47,047 bases of DNA from an uncultured Clostridia bacterium. Its GTDB lineage: Bacteria > Bacillota > Clostridia > TANB77 > CAG-508. Under the pieces are notes generated by a model. That model made no database searches, was not told where the DNA came from, and saw only the letters and a list, made by a program, of their open reading frames with translations. This document shows positions 25,089-33,468 of this stretch, in pieces. The position numbers and the translations under genes were made by a program. Each line of letters begins with the position of its first letter. Within the stretch, counting starts at the first letter, position 1. The stretch covers positions 1 to 47,047 of the forward strand of contig CAPYID010000011.1 of assembly GCA_948739805.1 (NCBI GenBank), read 5' to 3'.

Positions 25089-25386
25089 TTATGAAACTTT
25101 TGTGCAAAAAGGAATAGGATCAAAATATCCAACCATGATATATAGTCCAATCTCCAAAATCTTTCTATTCCTTTGATATAGCTACTCTCAGCTCATTATT
25201 CCTACAACAAACTATATTACTTTTTAATAAAAATGTCTTAAAATCGATTTTGATGCTTTATAATATGAAATTATATTATGAATTGATAATCTAAATTTAT
25301 ATAATGATTGTACAAAAATTTTATAAATTTATAACACAAATAATTATTTACAAACATTTATAACAAATGTTCGTTTTTTAAAAATT
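25089..25386. repeat. Right repeat block of the fic island
   Basis: Roughly 300 bases that match, in order, the two ends of the left block at 22899-23566. The shared pieces are listed in that entry. The orientation is the same, so the blocks are direct repeats flanking the fic operon. The stretch holds no gene that I can see. Confidence 0.7.
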
Positions 25387-25405
25387 CTTTCATTTTAACC
25401 TCCTT

Positions 25406-25582
25406 TTAAGTAGCACAATATGCTAAAGCATTAGCCATTTTAAATTGAGCAAGTGGATGTCCTTGCATTGCATTCATAACTTCTGTATCATGTAAGTGTG
25501 TATAGATTTCAGTAGTATCAATTTTAACATGACCTAGCAATTCTTGTATAGTTTTAATATCTGTGCCATTTCTATATAGTAA
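25406..25582 (-). pseudogene. C-terminal stump of a tyrosine recombinase/integrase
   Basis: Minus-strand frame of 58 codons without a start codon: YRNGTDIKTIQELLGHVKID, then TTEIYTHLHDTEVMNAM. This is the box II region of phage/ICE integrases, with the conserved LGH and the catalytic Tyr in EIYTH. An in-frame stop precedes it and the rest of the enzyme is gone. A good ribosome binding site (AAGGAGG, 25399-25405 on the minus strand) after its end suggests that another gene once followed. It shows that an integrative element was once here. Confidence 0.85.
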
Positions 25583-25592
25583 TCATAACTTT

Positions 25593-26246
25593 TTACTCCT
25601 TTACTAATTCATATACTGTGTCTACGCTATCGCAAACATTTTGTGAGTGTGTAACAATTATGATACATTTATTTTCTTCTTTTGCAAGCCTTCTGAATAT
25701 TTTTAAAATCTCATTTTCTGTATCTTTATCTAAATTTCCTGTTGGTTCATCTGCAATAATTATTTTTGGATCATACGATAAACTCCTTGCAATAGCAATT
25801 CTTTGTTGTTCTCCTCCAGATAACTTTAGTATTTTTCTTTTGCTATGTTCTTCAGAAAGACCTACACTTTTCATAAGTTCTAGTGCTTTTTTCTTTTTAT
25901 CTTTTCTTTTTACTTTGCTTACATCCATTGATAATATAATATTTTCTATTGCTGTTAATCTTGGCAATAAGTTATAACTTTGAAATACAATTCCTATATC
26001 TGTATTTCTATATTTATCTAAATTCATCTTTTTTAAGTCTTTTTTATCATACAATACTTTTCCCTCTGTGCATTTTTCAAGACCTGTTATAAGTGATAAT
26101 AATGTTGTTTTTCCACTACCACTTTTTCCTTTGATGGCATACATTTTACCTTGTTCAAATTCATAATTTATATCTTTAAACACATACGAATCTTTTGGTG
26201 CATCTTTATACCTATATCCTACATTTTCTAATTTTAATATTCCCAT
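25593..26246 (-). CDS. ABC transporter ATPase (LolD/MacB/SalX type)
   Basis: A 217-residue ATPase. Walker A GKSGSGKTTLLSLITGLE is near residue 39, the Q-loop GIVFQSYNLLPR near 88, the signature LSGGEQQRIAIARSL near 140, and Walker B IIIADEPTGNLD near 162. These are typical of ATPases that serve FtsX-type permeases. It follows the permease gene by three bases, so the two form one transporter. The lipid, peptide or antibiotic substrate cannot be told. Confidence 0.9.
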   Translation of the reverse strand: MGILKLENVGYRYKDAPKDSYVFKDINYEFEQGKMYAIKGKSGSGKTTLLSLITGLEKCTEGKVLYDKKDLKKMNLDKYRNTDIGIVFQSYNLLPRLTAIENIILSMDVSKVKRKDKKKKALELMKSVGLSEEHSKRKILKLSGGEQQRIAIARSLSYDPKIIIADEPTGNLDKDTENEILKIFRRLAKEENKCIIIVTHSQNVCDSVDTVYELVKE

Positions 26247-26249
26247 ACT

Positions 26250-27809
26250 TTAAGACCTCTCTTTCAATATAGTAAGTGGACTAAACCTTTGAATACTAAT
26301 CATTGAAGCTAAACTACTAATCAATGTTAAAAGTATTCCTATTCCAAGCAACTCTATTACGACATTAATATCTACAACTGCATCAATTGTACTAATTTCT
26401 TCTACTTGTTTGTTACCATTAAACCTCATATCCATTGGACCTTTTCCAAAATTATTTGAAATTTCTTGTTCTTGGTTATGTGTATCTTCTATTTCATTTT
26501 GTAATAGCATATTTCCTATTGGTTTTGATAAATAACTTCCACAAGTTGCACCAATAATTAGCATAATGATACTTACTATCAGCAATTCTAAAACAAATTG
26601 CATAGTTAATTTGAATTTACTTACTCCTATTGTTCTAAATACACCTATTTCATATTTTCTTTCTCTAATGTTTATCATATTTATTACAAATAGAACTATT
26701 GAAGATATGATTAGTGTAATAATCAAAAATGTTGTAGCAAAAGTTTTTACATTTTCAATAGATTTCGTAGCAGTTTCTAATTCTTCTAAATTTGTGTTTA
26801 TTGTGTAATATTCATTTAATCCTTTTTGTTTTACTTCTTCTATAAATGAATCTACAACATCTTTACTTTGAATTATAAATGATGGTGTTATATTAGTTGT
26901 AAGAGTGCTGTCATCTTGTACTAATAAATCAATTACTCCATTTCCAGTTATAATTTTATTTGCAGATGGTGAATACATATTTTTTGTATCATCTGTATTT
27001 GAATTATCAGTATAAATTCCTGTTACTGTAAATTCATAAGTTTTCTCGTTATTGTTAGGATTTTTAAATGTTATTTTACTTCCAACAGTTATTTCATTTA
27101 ATGTTGCAAGTTCTGAACTGATTACACACTCATAACTGTTAAAGTCAATTATCATTTCTCCTTCGGTTATTTTATATGTTCCACTTACAAAATCATTCAT
27201 TGCCTCATAAGAAGAATATCCATCTATTTCAAAATCTCCTGTTAAATTTCTTGAACTTTGGAATACTTCTTTTGATTTCGTTATTACAGTAGTTGTATTA
27301 TTATTTATTGTAGTATGCCTTTCTCCACCACCATTTTCTCCTCCTGGTCCTTTTCCCATTCCACTATTTCCACCTGTTGTTTTGCTTGTTGTACTTGTAG
27401 TTGTTTGTATATCTTCTACTTCATATTCAAATGAATCTGTCGCTTTTGTTAGAGTATCACTATTTAAAGATGTTGCATATAGATAATAAAATCCTTTTAA
27501 ATATTCACTATTTCCGTAGTTTTTTACATCATCAATCGTAAATGTTTCTATGTTATTAAATGTTTCTATGTTTTCTTTTTTGGCATCCTCTCCACCTTTA
27601 AAATTTGCTGACATTCCTTTTCTGTCAAATGAGATGTTAGCAATAATATCATGTGATTCTTCATAGTTTTTTACAAGTCTATTTGCTGTATTTCTTATTG
27701 CCAAAGTTATAGTAGAACTAGCTGCAATTACCAATATAATAATTCCTATTAAAATGTTTCTCCCCTTATTTCTAATAATTGAAATTAAACTATTTTTTAA
27801 AATATACAT
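26250..27809 (-). CDS. FtsX-family ABC permease with a large extracytoplasmic domain
   Basis: A 519-residue permease with MacB topology: one helix near the N terminus (NILIGIIILVIAASSTITLA), about 310 extracytoplasmic residues, then three helices (TFLIITLIISSIVLFVINM; FVLELLIVSIIMLIIGATCG; LLGIGILLTLISSLASMI). The external domain holds a low-complexity stretch rich in Thr, Gly and Asn (GGNSGMGKGPGGENGGG). I chose ATG 27809, which has AAGGAAGG upstream; an earlier ATG at 27842 has no such site. Such exporters often move peptides or lipids and confer resistance. A two-component system lies just upstream. Confidence 0.88.
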   Translation of the reverse strand: MYILKNSLISIIRNKGRNILIGIIILVIAASSTITLAIRNTANRLVKNYEESHDIIANISFDRKGMSANFKGGEDAKKENIETFNNIETFTIDDVKNYGNSEYLKGFYYLYATSLNSDTLTKATDSFEYEVEDIQTTTSTTSKTTGGNSGMGKGPGGENGGGERHTTINNNTTTVITKSKEVFQSSRNLTGDFEIDGYSSYEAMNDFVSGTYKITEGEMIIDFNSYECVISSELATLNEITVGSKITFKNPNNNEKTYEFTVTGIYTDNSNTDDTKNMYSPSANKIITGNGVIDLLVQDDSTLTTNITPSFIIQSKDVVDSFIEEVKQKGLNEYYTINTNLEELETATKSIENVKTFATTFLIITLIISSIVLFVINMINIRERKYEIGVFRTIGVSKFKLTMQFVLELLIVSIIMLIIGATCGSYLSKPIGNMLLQNEIEDTHNQEQEISNNFGKGPMDMRFNGNKQVEEISTIDAVVDINVVIELLGIGILLTLISSLASMISIQRFSPLTILKERS

Positions 27810-27907
27810 TTTCAATATCCTTCCTTTCCCACAAAATGCCAATTATTTTTCAATTTTTATCTCCTAATCTATTCATAATATATAACATTAAGATTGAAGA
27901 ATTATTG

Positions 27908-27949
27908 AAAAAAATAAAAAGTATTAACTTTTTTATTTTTGTTAATACT
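27908..27949 (-). terminator. Intrinsic terminator between the kinase and permease genes
   Basis: On the minus strand AGTATTAAC and GTTAATACT flank an A-rich loop and are followed by TTTTTATTTTTTT. It directly follows the kinase stop, so transporter expression needs read-through or its own promoter. Confidence 0.75.
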
Positions 27950-27957
27950 TCTATTTA

Positions 27958-29151
27958 TTAATTGGGAATTGTTACTTTAAAGACTGTAAAATTGTCTTTA
28001 TAAAACACTTCTATTTTTCCGTTATATTTTTCTATGGTAAATTTGCTAATTGCTAAACCTAAACCATAGCTTTTCTCATTTCTATTTCTTGATTTATCAA
28101 TACGATAAAATCTTTCGAATATTTTTTCTCTTTCTTCCTCTGGTATTGGAGCTCCCATGTTTTTTACTTCTAATATAATTTCATTTTTCTCTTTTTTAAG
28201 TTCAATTACTACTTCTTTTTGTGTTTCAGTATGCTTAATAGCATTATCTGTCAAAGTAGATACAATATGTTCTATATCTTCTTTATTTCCATTCATCGTG
28301 ATGTTTTCGCTAATTTTACTTTTTATGATTACTTGTTTTTCATAAGCCATACTTTCAAACATAGAAAGTATAATTTCTACTTCTTTTGAAAGATTTAATT
28401 GTTTGTATTCTTTTAAATTATCTAAATTTTCTATTTTGGCAAGTAGCAATAATTCATTAATTAGTTTATTCATACTGTCTGCTTCATTTTGAATATAATT
28501 AATCCATTTATTTTTGCCTATTTTATTTTCTAATACATCGCTATTGGCTTCTATTACTGCAAGTGGTGTTTTTAGTTCGTGTGAAGCATCTGATATAAAT
28601 TGTTTTTGTTTTTCAAATGTTTCTTCTACTGGTTTTACAATCATTTTAGATACTTTCTTTGCTAATTTATAAATTGCAAGAAGAGAAGCGATAGATATAA
28701 TGACAGAAACTATAAATATTGTTTTTATATGAAATATAGTATCTTCATTCTCCACAAAAGTAATTCTTACTGTATTTGGATTTATTTTTCTAACTTTATA
28801 GATATATTTTCCTATCATTCCTTTTTCGGTATTTTTCTTTGCTATTTTTAGAGCATACTCATTTATTGTTTTGTCATTTGAAGGAGCTGAACTTTGAACA
28901 ATGATAGAATTTTGTATTAAAAAATTATATACACCATCAATAGTATTTTCTGGTTTTATCTTGTAATCTTCTATTCTACCATCTGGATTTTTCTTTGCTT
29001 CTTCACCCATGAATCTATCCATTATAAAATTAGTTGTATTAATAGTATTATTATAATTTAAAATAGCAAATAATGTAATTGTTCCTAATATTATAATAGA
29101 TAATGACACCATAATTAATAGAAATATTCTCTGTTCTAATTTTTTAATCAT
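27958..29151 (-). CDS. Sensor histidine kinase
   Basis: A 397-residue membrane kinase. Helices at about residues 9-30 and 126-147 enclose an external sensor region of about 95 residues. The H-box FISDASHELKTPLAVIEAN is near 188, the N-box VSTLTDNAIKHT near 293, and the G-boxes YGLGLAISKFTIEKYNG near 365. There is no HAMP domain of clear sequence. Its start overlaps the response regulator end by eight bases. The signal is unknown; an envelope or peptide signal is a guess from the adjacent exporter. Confidence 0.92.
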   Translation of the reverse strand: MIKKLEQRIFLLIMVSLSIIILGTITLFAILNYNNTINTTNFIMDRFMGEEAKKNPDGRIEDYKIKPENTIDGVYNFLIQNSIIVQSSAPSNDKTINEYALKIAKKNTEKGMIGKYIYKVRKINPNTVRITFVENEDTIFHIKTIFIVSVIISIASLLAIYKLAKKVSKMIVKPVEETFEKQKQFISDASHELKTPLAVIEANSDVLENKIGKNKWINYIQNEADSMNKLINELLLLAKIENLDNLKEYKQLNLSKEVEIILSMFESMAYEKQVIIKSKISENITMNGNKEDIEHIVSTLTDNAIKHTETQKEVVIELKKEKNEIILEVKNMGAPIPEEEREKIFERFYRIDKSRNRNEKSYGLGLAISKFTIEKYNGKIEVFYKDNFTVFKVTIPN

Positions 29152-29824
29152 TTTCTTCCTCCAATTTATATCCTATTCCTCGTACTGCCTTTATTTTTAC
29201 TTTTGATTTTAATAATTTCAATTTTTTTCTTAAAAATGATACATAAACCTCCACATTATTATATTCTGCTTCACTATTATATCCCCATATTTTATTTGCT
29301 AGTATTTCTCTATTAACTATTTGATTTTTATTTAATAATAATGTTTCTAGTAAATCTAATTCTTTTCCATTAATAGAAATTTCAGCATCATTAACACTCA
29401 TCTTTCCAATACCTAAATCTAGTCTTAAACCACTATATTCTAATATATTTGTATCTTCTATATTGGTTTTTCTTTTTAATATAACTTTTACCCTAGCAAC
29501 TAATTCTCTCATATGAAATGGTTTTGTAATGTAGTCATCAGCACCATTTTCTAGTCCATTTAATTTGTCAGACATTTCTGATTTTGCTGTAAGCATTATA
29601 ACTGGAGTACCGATTTTTTCTCTCTTTAAATTTTCTAGTATTTCAAATCCATCTTTTTTTGGTAGCATTACATCTAGCAAAATCAAGTCATAAATATTGG
29701 TTAAAGCCTCATTTTCTCCATCTTCTCCATTTGTTATTATAGTAACTTGAAATTTTTCTTTTTGCAAGGTTTCTGCTATAGCATCTGCTAGACTATATTC
29801 ATCTTCAATTATTAAAATTTTCAT
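29144..29824 (-). CDS. OmpR/PhoB-family response regulator
   Basis: A 226-residue protein. The receiver domain has the acidic pair in ILIIEDE, the phospho-acceptor in LILLDVMLPKKDGFEIL near residue 52, and the switch lysine in DDYITKPFHMRELV near 102. The winged helix follows, ending with EVYVSFLRKKL and VRGIGYKLEE. I place the start at 29824 (AAGGTGG upstream); the longer frame from 29878 is out of family alignment. Its likely binding sites are the inverted 14-mers at 29859 and 29930. Confidence 0.92.
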   Translation of the reverse strand: MKILIIEDEYSLADAIAETLQKEKFQVTIITNGEDGENEALTNIYDLILLDVMLPKKDGFEILENLKREKIGTPVIMLTAKSEMSDKLNGLENGADDYITKPFHMRELVARVKVILKRKTNIEDTNILEYSGLRLDLGIGKMSVNDAEISINGKELDLLETLLLNKNQIVNREILANKIWGYNSEAEYNNVEVYVSFLRKKLKLLKSKVKIKAVRGIGYKLEEEND

Positions 29825-29858
29825 ATAACCACCTTTTATATTGTATAGGTTAAACATT

Positions 29859-29943
29859 GAAGTTTTATTGAATTTCATATTTTTTTAACGTTTTATAACG
29901 AATAAATAATAGCAAAAAATCAGATAATTTTCAATAAAACTTC
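29859..29943. promoter_or_regulatory. Inverted 14-base sites between the regulator and a divergent gene
   Basis: GAAGTTTTATTGAA (29859-29872) and its exact complement TTCAATAAAACTTC (29930-29943) flank 57 bases. TTAACGTTTTATAACG lies between them with an 11-base repeat of TAACG. On the minus strand the left site reads TTCAATAAAACTTCAAT, that is TTCAAT twice with an 11-base period, as expected for OmpR-family binding. Confidence 0.65.
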
Positions 29944-29985
29944 TCTTTATCTCAGATGAATTTCCTGTAAAATTAACTTTATATC

Positions 29986-30014
29986 TTGACTTTTATTTTT
30001 GTTTTGTGTATCAT
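29986..30014 (+). promoter_or_regulatory. Promoter of the small exported protein gene
   Basis: TTGACT (29986-29991), 17 bases, TATCAT (30009-30014). The right-hand 14-mer site lies 43 bases upstream of the -35 box, so the regulator could activate or repress it. Confidence 0.6.
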
Positions 30015-30118
30015 ATATATGTATTATCAAAAGATAACCTAAAAGTCATAAGTTTAGAAAATAAGTATAATATTTCTTTTTCAAATTGACTTTTTATTGT
30101 AAGAAAGGAATGATACTA

Positions 30119-30433
30119 TTGATAAAAAGAATTATAAAAATATTATTTATTGTTTTTGCTGTATCATTAACATTTAATTGTATTTCTACTGTACATGCAT
30201 CAGGTGTTAATATGGATTTGTCTAATGATACTACTACATACGGAAATTCAAATAATGCCCCTACTCCTACTAATATAACTAATAATTCATCTTCAGCAGT
30301 TGTTTCTAATAATTCTGAAAGTGCCTTAGATACTTTAACAGTATCTGATATGATAAATATTGTATTATGTGCTATTGGAATTATATTAATTCTACTTGGA
30401 ATTGCAATTATAATACGTCAAAAATCAGCATAA
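30119..30433 (+). CDS. Small exported or membrane-anchored protein, unrecognised
   Basis: A protein of about 104 residues. A basic, hydrophobic signal peptide (IKRIIKILFIVFAVSLTF) ends at a plausible AxA-type site (VHASG). A mature part rich in Asn, Thr and Ser follows, then a single C-terminal helix (MINIVLCAIGIILILLGIAI) and RQKSA. I prefer the TTG start at 30119, with AAAGGA nine bases away; ATG 30110 would touch that site. It is divergent from the two-component operon and shares the inverted sites, so it may be a target or an accessory of that system. I do not recognise a family. Confidence 0.65.
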   Translation: MIKRIIKILFIVFAVSLTFNCISTVHASGVNMDLSNDTTTYGNSNNAPTPTNITNNSSSAVVSNNSESALDTLTVSDMINIVLCAIGIILILLGIAIIIRQKSA

Positions 30434-30463
30434 GAAAAGTGGCTTCTCCACCTTTTCTTTTGC
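30432..30463 (+). terminator. Terminator after the small exported protein gene
   Basis: AAGAAAAGTGG pairs with CCACCTTTTCTT with one bulge; the right arm and following bases are T-rich. Confidence 0.65.
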
Positions 30464-30540
30464 CAATTTAAGTTTCTGAATATAAATGAGGAAATCTTAA
30501 AGGCATTAGCAATTATAGCCTTTTATATAAGATAATTTTT

Positions 30541-31470
30541 TTATGCTTTTATCATTTCAATTATTGATTTTGAATCTAGTTTAAAATAACTTACTAATTC
30601 TTTTGCAGATGCAGATGTTCCAAATGTATCATTTACTCCCATTCTTATAACTTTTGTTGGATATTCTTCTAATAGAACCTCACAAACAGCAGTTCCTAAT
30701 CCACCTATTATACTGTGATCTTCTATTGTTATTATCTTTTTTGTTTCTTTTGCACATTTTACAATTAGTTCTTTATCTATTGGTTTTATTGTATGAATAT
30801 CTACTACTCTTATATTTATTCCCTCTTTTTGTAGTTGCTCCTGCGCTAGCAAGGCTTCTGATACACAAATACCTGTTGCAATTACAGTTGCATCTGTTCC
30901 ATCTCCTATTTGTATCCCTTTTCCAAACTCAAATTTTTGACTTTCGTCATATATTACTGGTGTTGCATATCTTGCTAATCTTAAATATGCAGGACCTTCT
31001 ATTTTTCCAATTTCTTCTACTGCCCATCTTGTTTGAGTGTCATCTGAAACACTCATAACTCTCATGTTTGGTAGTCCTCTCATTAGGTTTATATCTTCTA
31101 GCATTTGATGTGTTGCTCCATCTTCTCCTACTGTAACGCCTGCATGTGTTGCACATATTTTAACATTTAACTTTGGATAACATATACTGTTTCTTATTTG
31201 GTCATATGCTCTTCCTGTTGCAAATATAGCAAAAGTACTAGCATATGGTGTTAATCCACTTGCTGCTAGTCCAGCTGCTGTAGATAACATATCTTGTTCT
31301 GATATTCCCATTTCAAAAAATCTATCTGGAAATTTTTTTGCAAATATACATGTCTTTGTAGCTTCTGATAAATCTGCATCTAATACTACTATATTTTCAT
31401 TTTTTTCTCCAAGTTCAGCTAATACTTCTCCATAGCTTTGTCTTGTGGCTATTTTTTTCTCTATATTCAT
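30541..31470 (-). CDS. Transketolase, C-terminal subunit
   Basis: A 309-residue protein that corresponds to the pyrimidine-binding and C-terminal domains of transketolase. FEMGISEQDMLSTAAGLA near residue 53 carries the glutamate that activates thiamine diphosphate, followed by TPYASTFAIFATGRAYDQIR. The C-terminal domain has TIKPIDKELIVKCAKETK and ITIEDHSIIGGLGTAV. Many Clostridia split transketolase into two genes, and the N-terminal half lies upstream. A DXS-like role is less likely given the split and motifs. Confidence 0.9.
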   Translation of the reverse strand: MNIEKKIATRQSYGEVLAELGEKNENIVVLDADLSEATKTCIFAKKFPDRFFEMGISEQDMLSTAAGLAASGLTPYASTFAIFATGRAYDQIRNSICYPKLNVKICATHAGVTVGEDGATHQMLEDINLMRGLPNMRVMSVSDDTQTRWAVEEIGKIEGPAYLRLARYATPVIYDESQKFEFGKGIQIGDGTDATVIATGICVSEALLAQEQLQKEGINIRVVDIHTIKPIDKELIVKCAKETKKIITIEDHSIIGGLGTAVCEVLLEEYPTKVIRMGVNDTFGTSASAKELVSYFKLDSKSIIEMIKA

Positions 31471-31535
31471 TTTAAATCTTTCCTTTCTTGCCTAAAATGG
31501 TATTTATTTATATTTTTAACTATTCCTTTGAAGAT

Positions 31536-31560
31536 CGGGCAATTAATAATCGCCCCTACA
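31536..31560. repeat. Dispersed palindrome, copy 8
   Basis: GGGCAATT and AATCGCCC arms around AATA-type bases, ending CCCCTACA. It lies between the two transketolase genes. Confidence 0.7.
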
Positions 31561-31588
31561 ATCGCTAGATTAATTTATTTTAAGAATA

Positions 31589-32410
31589 TTAAATTTCAAA
31601 TTCACTAATTGCTTGTTTATATTGTTCTTCATTTGGAGCCTTTCCATGCCATCCAACTTGATTTTCCATGTAAGATACCCCTTTACCTTTTATTGTTTTT
31701 GCTATAATCGCTGTTGGCATATCTTTAACCATTTTGGCTGTTTGAAATGCATTTATTAATTCTTCTATTTTGTTTCCATCTACTTCTATTACATAAAATC
31801 CAAAACTTTCAAATTTTTTACTTATTGGATATGGACTTTTTACATCACTTATTGTTCCATCTATTTGTAAATTATTATTGTCTACAATAACACATAAATT
31901 GTCTAATTTATGTTTTGCTGATGTCATTGCTGCTTCCCATACTTGACCTTCTTGTATCTCTCCATCTCCTAACAAACAATACACTCTTATTCCATTACTT
32001 TTTAATTTGGACGCTATTGCCATTCCATTTGCAACAGATAATCCCTGACCTAGTGAACCTGTAGTCATATCAACCCCTGACACTTTATTCATATCAGGAT
32101 GTCCTTGTAATTTGCTTCCTAGATGTCTTAAAGTTTTTAATTCCTCCTTAGAAAAATAACCTCTATTTGCAAGTGTACTATATAAAGCAGGAGCAGCATG
32201 TCCTTTTGATAATACAAATCTGTCCCTTGCTTCATCTTTTGGTTTTTCTGGATTTATGTTCATTTGATTAAAGTATAATACAGTTAAAATATCAGAACAT
32301 GAAAGCGAACCTCCGGGATGACCAGATTTTGCATTATAAACTCCTTCAATAATTCCCCTTTTTATTTCTCTTGAAATATTTTTTAGTTCTTCTATATCTG
32401 TAATTTTCAT
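31589..32410 (-). CDS. Transketolase, N-terminal subunit
   Basis: A 273-residue thiamine diphosphate-binding half. SGHPGGSLSCSDILTVLYF near residue 28 and FVLSKGHAAPALY near 65 are substrate and cofactor contacts. GSLGQGLSVANGMA and LLGDGEIQEGQVWEAAM, with DNNNLQIDG, make the TPP/Mg binding motif. Together with the downstream half it interconverts pentose and triose/hexose phosphates. AAAGGA precedes the ATG. Confidence 0.92.
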   Translation of the reverse strand: MKITDIEELKNISREIKRGIIEGVYNAKSGHPGGSLSCSDILTVLYFNQMNINPEKPKDEARDRFVLSKGHAAPALYSTLANRGYFSKEELKTLRHLGSKLQGHPDMNKVSGVDMTTGSLGQGLSVANGMAIASKLKSNGIRVYCLLGDGEIQEGQVWEAAMTSAKHKLDNLCVIVDNNNLQIDGTISDVKSPYPISKKFESFGFYVIEVDGNKIEELINAFQTAKMVKDMPTAIIAKTIKGKGVSYMENQVGWHGKAPNEEQYKQAISEFEI

Positions 32411-32494
32411 TTTATCAATCCTTTCATTTTAATTTTATGTATAAATGATTTGTAGTATTGGTCGTGTATTAATATAAAATTGTCACATATCATT

Positions 32495-32518
32495 ACAGAC
32501 GTGCAATGCACGCCCATA
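32495..32518. repeat. Dispersed palindrome, copy 9
   Basis: ACGTGC-AAT-GCACGCCC, with perfect CGTGC/GCACG arms and a CCCATAC tail in place of CCCCTACA. It lies in the gap between uppP and the transketolase genes. Confidence 0.65.
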
Positions 32519-32542
32519 CGTTTTTTTATAAGTGAATATTGG

Positions 32543-33340
32543 CTAAACTAGAATTGAATATAATATTACTATTATTCCAAGAATAACTCTATAAATAGCA
32601 AATCCTTTGAAGCTTCCCTTTTTTAAATAATCTAATAAGAATTTTATTACTAATATTCCTGATAAGAAACTGAATAAAACTCCCATAAAAAATTCTAGTG
32701 TAAATTCAAAATCAGTAATACTTACTAAAACTGCTGCTAAAATTATTGGTGTTGATAATAAAAATGAATATCTTGCTGCACTTTCTCTGTCTATTTTAAG
32801 TGCTCTTGCAACAGTCATTGTTATGCCTGACCTTGATGTACCTGGAAAAGCTGCAGCTATAGCTTGTGATATTCCTATTAAAAATGATTGCTTAAATGTG
32901 ATGTTCTCAAGTTTTGTTTCTGATGATGATTTTTTATCTACTACATATAATACTATACCTAGCACTATTAAAGCTATTGCTATTAATATCATTTCTATTC
33001 CGAATTTATCACATATTAAGTCTGAAACTTTATCTAATATTAAACTTAAAATTCCAGCTGGTATTGTTACTGCAACTATGTACCAAAATAATTTTCCTTC
33101 TGTTGATTTTTTCTTTTTAAATGCTTGCTCATATCCTCCTTTTATTAATAGTAGCCAGTCTTTTAAGAAAAATATTGTTATTGCAAATAATGTTCCTAAG
33201 TGTAAAGCTATATCAAAGCTTTCTGGCATCTCCCAATTAAAAAACCATGGTAATAGTTTTAAGTGTGCTGAACTTGAAATTGGTAAAAGTTCTGTTAATC
33301 CTTGTACTATTCCTAAAATAATTGATTGTAAAATTGTCAT
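32543..33340 (-). CDS. uppP: Undecaprenyl-diphosphatase (BacA/UppP)
   Basis: A 265-residue polytopic enzyme that recycles the cell-wall lipid carrier. The two active-site motifs are visible: GIVQGLTELLPISSSAHL near the N terminus and FPGTSRSGITM near residue 165, with about eight membrane helices. It usually gives bacitracin tolerance. ATG 33340 is preferred, since AAGGAAGG is nine bases upstream; ATG 33349 would be one base away from it. Confidence 0.93.
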   Translation of the reverse strand: MTILQSIILGIVQGLTELLPISSSAHLKLLPWFFNWEMPESFDIALHLGTLFAITIFFLKDWLLLIKGGYEQAFKKKKSTEGKLFWYIVAVTIPAGILSLILDKVSDLICDKFGIEMILIAIALIVLGIVLYVVDKKSSSETKLENITFKQSFLIGISQAIAAAFPGTSRSGITMTVARALKIDRESAARYSFLLSTPIILAAVLVSITDFEFTLEFFMGVLFSFLSGILVIKFLLDYLKKGSFKGFAIYRVILGIIVILYSILV

Positions 33341-33400
33341 TTTTTTCATTCCTTCCTTTGATTAATATTTTGTTTATTTATAATTTATTGCCTATTCAAT

Positions 33401-33426
33401 GGGCAGACACAGAACCTGCCCCTACA
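33401..33426. repeat. Dispersed palindrome, copy 10
   Basis: GGGCAGACACAG, then CTGCCCCTACA: GGGCAG/CTGCCC arms and a full tail. It is nearly the inverse of copy 7 in mnmA. Confidence 0.75.
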
Positions 33427-33468
33427 ATGTAAAGTTTTCACGCTTAACGAGTGGCAATAATTTCATTT

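Noticed and set aside
30086..30118. TTGACT at 30086 as a promoter element for the small exported protein gene
   Set aside because: It would place the -10 box on or after the start codon; the pair at 29986/30009 fits better.
30495..30525. AAAGGC/GCCTTT hairpin after the transketolase gene as a terminator
   Set aside because: The stem is short, has mismatches, and no T run follows on the minus strand.
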